Assembly (NCBI GenBank): GCA_964391865.1
Contig: CAYMNQ010000001.1
Span: forward strand, 744,001 to 808,000
DNA from: DASZQL01 sp964391865
GTDB taxonomy: Bacteria > Planctomycetota > Phycisphaerae > Phycisphaerales > UBA1924
DNA: 64,000 bases
Direction: 5' to 3'
Below are positions 60,946 to 64,000 of this stretch, piece after piece (the stretch's first letter is position 1; each line of letters starts with the position of its first letter). The position numbers and the translations under genes are program-made. A model generated the notes under the pieces. The model saw only the letters and a program-made list of their open reading frames with translations. It searched no databases and was not told where the DNA came from.

Positions 60946-63900
60946 CTAGTCTTCATCCGCCAGCGCATCGGGCCGCAGAGTCAGGATGTCCCTCAGCTGA
61001 TCCGCCGACAGCTCCGTCAGCCATTCCTCGCCCGAGCCGATCACGTCCTCCGCCAGCGCGATCTTGCTCTCGATCATCTGGTCGATCCGCTCTTCCAGCG
61101 TGCCGGTGACGATGAACTTGTGCACGCTCACCGCGCGCGTCTGCCCGATGCGGAAGGCGCGGTCGGTCGCCTGGTTCTCCACCGCCGGGTTCCACCAGCG
61201 ATCGAAGTGGAACACGTGGGACGCCGCCGTCAGGTTCAAGCCCACGCCGCCCGCCTTCAGCGACAGGATGAAGATCGGCGAGCGATCCCCGCCGTTCTGG
61301 AACTGCTCGATCATCTGCTCCCGCTGCCGCTGCGGCACGCCGCCGTGCAGGAACAGCACCTCGCGGTCGAACGACTTCCGAAGCATCCCCGCCAGCATCG
61401 ACCCCATCCGCCGGAACTGCGTGAACACCAGCGCCTTCTCCCCCGACGCCAGCACCTCGTCCAGCATCTCGATGATCCGGATGCACTTGCCCGACCGCGC
61501 CGCGTCCGCCGGCACCTCGAGCTCCGACTCCGACTCGACCTCCGGCTCGACCGGCGCGCTCGCGCCCCCCGCCGCCGCGCCGCTGAGCCGCGCCAGCGCC
61601 CCCTCCGCCAGCTGTGCCGGGTGGTTGCAGATCTGCTTCAAGCGGATCAGCGTGGTCAGCACGATCCCGCGCCGCCGGATCCCCTCCGCCCGCTCCACCT
61701 CGCCCAGCATCATCTTCACGCACTCTTCGTACAGAGACACCTGCTCCGCGCTCAGGCGGCAGTACTCCTTCGTCTCCACCTTCTCCGGCAGGTCGCTGAT
61801 CACCGACGGATCTGTCTTGAGCCGCCGCAAGAGGAACGGTTTCACCAGCGAGCGCAGCTGCCGCGACTTCTCCTTGTCGTGGTACCGCTCGATCGGCAGC
61901 GCGAACGAGCGACGGAACTCGCTCGGCCCGCCCAGCAGCCCCGGGTTGCAGAAATCCATGATCGACCACAGCTCGCTCAGCCGGTTCTCCAGCGGTGTGC
62001 CCGTCAGCACCGTGCGGCGCGGCGCTTCCAGCTCGCGCAGCGCCTTGCTCTGCTTCGCCGACGCGTTCTTGATGTTCTGCGCCTCGTCCAGCACGATCCG
62101 CCACCACGCGATCTTCTCGATCGACTCCCGGTCCCGGTGCGCCAGCGCGTACGTCGTCACGACCAGGTCCGACTGCATCGCCCGGTGCAGCAGCGATTCA
62201 CCCGACAGACGCTCGGGCCCGTGATGCACCAGCACCCGCAGCGACGGCGCGAACCGCTGCGCCTCCCGAGTCCAGTTCCCCACGATCGACATCGGCACCA
62301 CCAGCAGCGTCGGCCCGATCTCCGAAGCCCTCTCCCCGGCGCGCTCCCGCTCGTGCAGCAGCATCGCCAGCAACTGAATCGTCTTGCCGAGGCCCATGTC
62401 ATCCGCCAGGCACGGACCAAGCCCCATCCGGTCCAGGAACGACAGCCAGCTCAACCCCTTCACCTGGTACGGCCGCAACTCACCACGGAACCCCGCCGGC
62501 GCCCCGAGCATCGGCATCTTCCCCGACGACCCCTCCGGCCCGCCCAGCACCGTCGCCAGCCATCCCTCCGCGTCCATCCCCAGGATCGAAACCCCGGTCC
62601 GATCCCGATCCGCCGCGTACGCCATCCGCAGCGCATCGCCCACCCGCATGCTCCCCCCAGGGTTCGCGCGGATGAACTCCACCGCCGACTTGATGTCTTC
62701 CGCACGCACCTCCACCCACCGCCCGCCGATCCTCACGAGCGGCGAGCGCTGCGCCGCCAACTTCTCAAACTCCTCGATCGTCAGCGGCGTGTCGCCGATC
62801 GCGATCTTCCACTGATAGCTCACCAACGCCGCCAGCCCCAGCTTCGCCGGCGCCACCGACCCCGCAGCCCCGCCGCGACCCTCTTCTCCCGCCGACGCCT
62901 CCTCACCCGAGAAAATCTGCAAGCGCGCCCCGAGCCGCGCCGAGGGAGTATCCCACCACTCCGGCGCCAGCACGCCGAACCCCTGCTCCTGCATGATCGA
63001 CCGGATCTCGCGCAGGAACTCGTACGCCTGCTTCGTGTTCAGCGACATCCCCACCGGCTCGGAGTCCTCGAGCGCCGATTCCAATCGCGGGTACAGCCGC
63101 GTCGCGCGCCCCAGCTCACCCAGCAGCAGTTCCTTCGGCTGCTCCACCCGCCGACCGCCCACCGTCGCGCTCTCCGCGCGCAGCGACCAGATGTCCTCCG
63201 CGTCGAGAATCACCTTGGGCGATTCGATCGACTGCAGATGGAACGTCAGCGACCACTCGACATCGTCCCCCGGTGCCGCGAGGTCCGCCAGTTTGATCGA
63301 CGGTCCCGGCTCGCTCAACTTCAAACACAACCGCCACGAGCCGCTCCGGCCGCGCTCCTCCAGCCCCGTGATCCACCGGCGGGACTGCTTCGCAACCAAT
63401 GTCCGCCGCGCCGCGTCGCCCCCGAGTTCATCAACCTCTGTCAGCAAGCCGCTGAGCCACACCACATGCGGATCATCCCGCCGGGGCGGCTCGCTCCACG
63501 CCTCGATCGCTTCGCCCATGCTCTCGCGCTGCAGCGCCGCGCGGCACTCGGCGTCCACCACCGCCGTCAGAAACTCGTCCATCACCACCGTCGGCTGCTG
63601 ACCCGCCGGATCATCACCCGCGCACCGCGCCGCCGCCGGCATCGCGCTCAGCAGCGCGCCCACGCGCTGCTCCGCCGCCTCCTCACCAAGCCACGGACGC
63701 CACGCCCCGCGCGACGATCCCAGCGCCAAGACATCCCCCTCCACCGACGGCACGAACCGCTGATCCGCCAAAAGCGACAGCGCGAACCGCGACGCCACCG
63801 CGAAGAACCGCGCCGAATCACCCCGCACCACGCCCCCAGCCGCCGAACTCTCGCCCGCCGGCAGTTCTTCAAGGCGCTCCATGAACTCCGCCACCCGCCC

Positions 63901-64000
63901 CGCCGGCACGACGATCGCCGGCACGCGCCACGCCGAGAGCGTCAACCCCGCCCGCGCCCCGTTCGTCAGATGCGCGATGTGCCCCGTCGCGTGCGCCAGC
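60946..64000 (-). CDS. SNF2-family DNA helicase/ATPase, 5' end beyond the window
   Basis: At least 1018 codons are visible. The frame stays open to the window edge (LAHATGHIAHLTNGARAG precedes the first TTG), so the true start lies beyond 64000. The N-terminal half resembles the bacterial SNF2 helicase-associated domain. The ATPase core has LADDMGLGKTIQLLAMLL (motif I), LVVPMSIVGNW, VLDEAQNIKN (motif II), VLTGTPLENRLSELWSIMDF, then the C-terminal helicase lobe with LVFTQFRRMGSML, LKAGGVGLNLTAASHVFHFDRWWNP and QATDRAFRIGQTR. It probably remodels nucleic acid-protein complexes, with the SWIM protein encoded downstream as partner. Confidence 0.94.
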   Translation of the reverse strand, partial: LAHATGHIAHLTNGARAGLTLSAWRVPAIVVPAGRVAEFMERLEELPAGESSAAGGVVRGDSARFFAVASRFALSLLADQRFVPSVEGDVLALGSSRGAWRPWLGEEAAEQRVGALLSAMPAAARCAGDDPAGQQPTVVMDEFLTAVVDAECRAALQRESMGEAIEAWSEPPRRDDPHVVWLSGLLTEVDELGGDAARRTLVAKQSRRWITGLEERGRSGSWRLCLKLSEPGPSIKLADLAAPGDDVEWSLTFHLQSIESPKVILDAEDIWSLRAESATVGGRRVEQPKELLLGELGRATRLYPRLESALEDSEPVGMSLNTKQAYEFLREIRSIMQEQGFGVLAPEWWDTPSARLGARLQIFSGEEASAGEEGRGGAAGSVAPAKLGLAALVSYQWKIAIGDTPLTIEEFEKLAAQRSPLVRIGGRWVEVRAEDIKSAVEFIRANPGGSMRVGDALRMAYAADRDRTGVSILGMDAEGWLATVLGGPEGSSGKMPMLGAPAGFRGELRPYQVKGLSWLSFLDRMGLGPCLADDMGLGKTIQLLAMLLHERERAGERASEIGPTLLVVPMSIVGNWTREAQRFAPSLRVLVHHGPERLSGESLLHRAMQSDLVVTTYALAHRDRESIEKIAWWRIVLDEAQNIKNASAKQSKALRELEAPRRTVLTGTPLENRLSELWSIMDFCNPGLLGGPSEFRRSFALPIERYHDKEKSRQLRSLVKPFLLRRLKTDPSVISDLPEKVETKEYCRLSAEQVSLYEECVKMMLGEVERAEGIRRRGIVLTTLIRLKQICNHPAQLAEGALARLSGAAAGGASAPVEPEVESESELEVPADAARSGKCIRIIEMLDEVLASGEKALVFTQFRRMGSMLAGMLRKSFDREVLFLHGGVPQRQREQMIEQFQNGGDRSPIFILSLKAGGVGLNLTAASHVFHFDRWWNPAVENQATDRAFRIGQTRAVSVHKFIVTGTLEERIDQMIESKIALAEDVIGSGEEWLTELSADQLRDILTLRPDALADED

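Overview
The window looks like the chromosome of a GC-rich Gram-negative member of the Planctomycetota, most likely class Phycisphaerae. This is inferred from the gene mix: a PEP-CTERM-type exported protein, a two-repeat dockerin-like C-terminus, a TolC/HlyD pair, a full-length LptD-like protein, and core genes in atypical settings (rnpA-yidD without rpmH or yidC; a glmU-prs-rplY-pth-rpsF-ssb-rplI run without rpsR). No rRNA, CRISPR array, insertion sequence, integrase or phage gene was seen. One tRNA (Gln, UUG) is present. Genes on both strands are closely packed, and their antisense frames are open over long distances because of the high GC content.

Layout. 0.2-4.5 kb: STAS protein, transglutaminase-like lipoprotein, membrane SpoIIE-type phosphatase, cobalamin adenosyltransferase. 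4.7-6.8 kb: fusA behind a long leader. 7.5-13.7 kb: O-antigen-ligase-like protein and WecA-like transferase, then a secreted prolyl oligopeptidase. 13.9-24.2 kb: TPR and HEAT-repeat proteins, PilT-like ATPase, PEP-CTERM protein, fatty-acid hydroxylase family protein, DUF1294 protein, pgk, miaA. 24.3-32.6 kb: topA, rnpA, yidD, TetR regulator, cysteine desulfurase, type II NADH dehydrogenase, an isolated nuoC, a small lipoprotein. 32.6-40.4 kb: HlyD/TolC pair, a GH35-like protein without recognisable catalytic glutamates, a dockerin-like protein. 40.7-45.7 kb: heptosyltransferase, maf, small membrane protein, lpxK, an SRPBCC/ArsR pair, yhhQ. 45.8-51.2 kb: the translation and precursor-supply cluster. 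51.2-64 kb: tRNA-Gln, low-molecular-weight phosphatase, a UvrD helicase-nuclease fusion, lptD, SWIM protein and a SNF2 helicase that runs off the right edge.

Two themes join the regions. First, envelope biogenesis: WecA, the ligase-like protein, GT9 transferase, LpxK, LptD and the GlmU-type uridylyltransferase imply a lipid A-based outer membrane. Second, and most unusual, the window is full of short interspersed palindromic repeats. Between genes they form nested inverted repeats with arms up to about 100 bp. Inside genes, related palindromes lie in frame in loops or linkers of lpxK, the ligase, the cysteine desulfurase, lptD and probably the cobalamin adenosyltransferase. One repeat occurs in both lpxK and the ligase in the same reading frame. 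This resembles in principle the Rickettsia palindromic elements and is the best candidate here for something undescribed.
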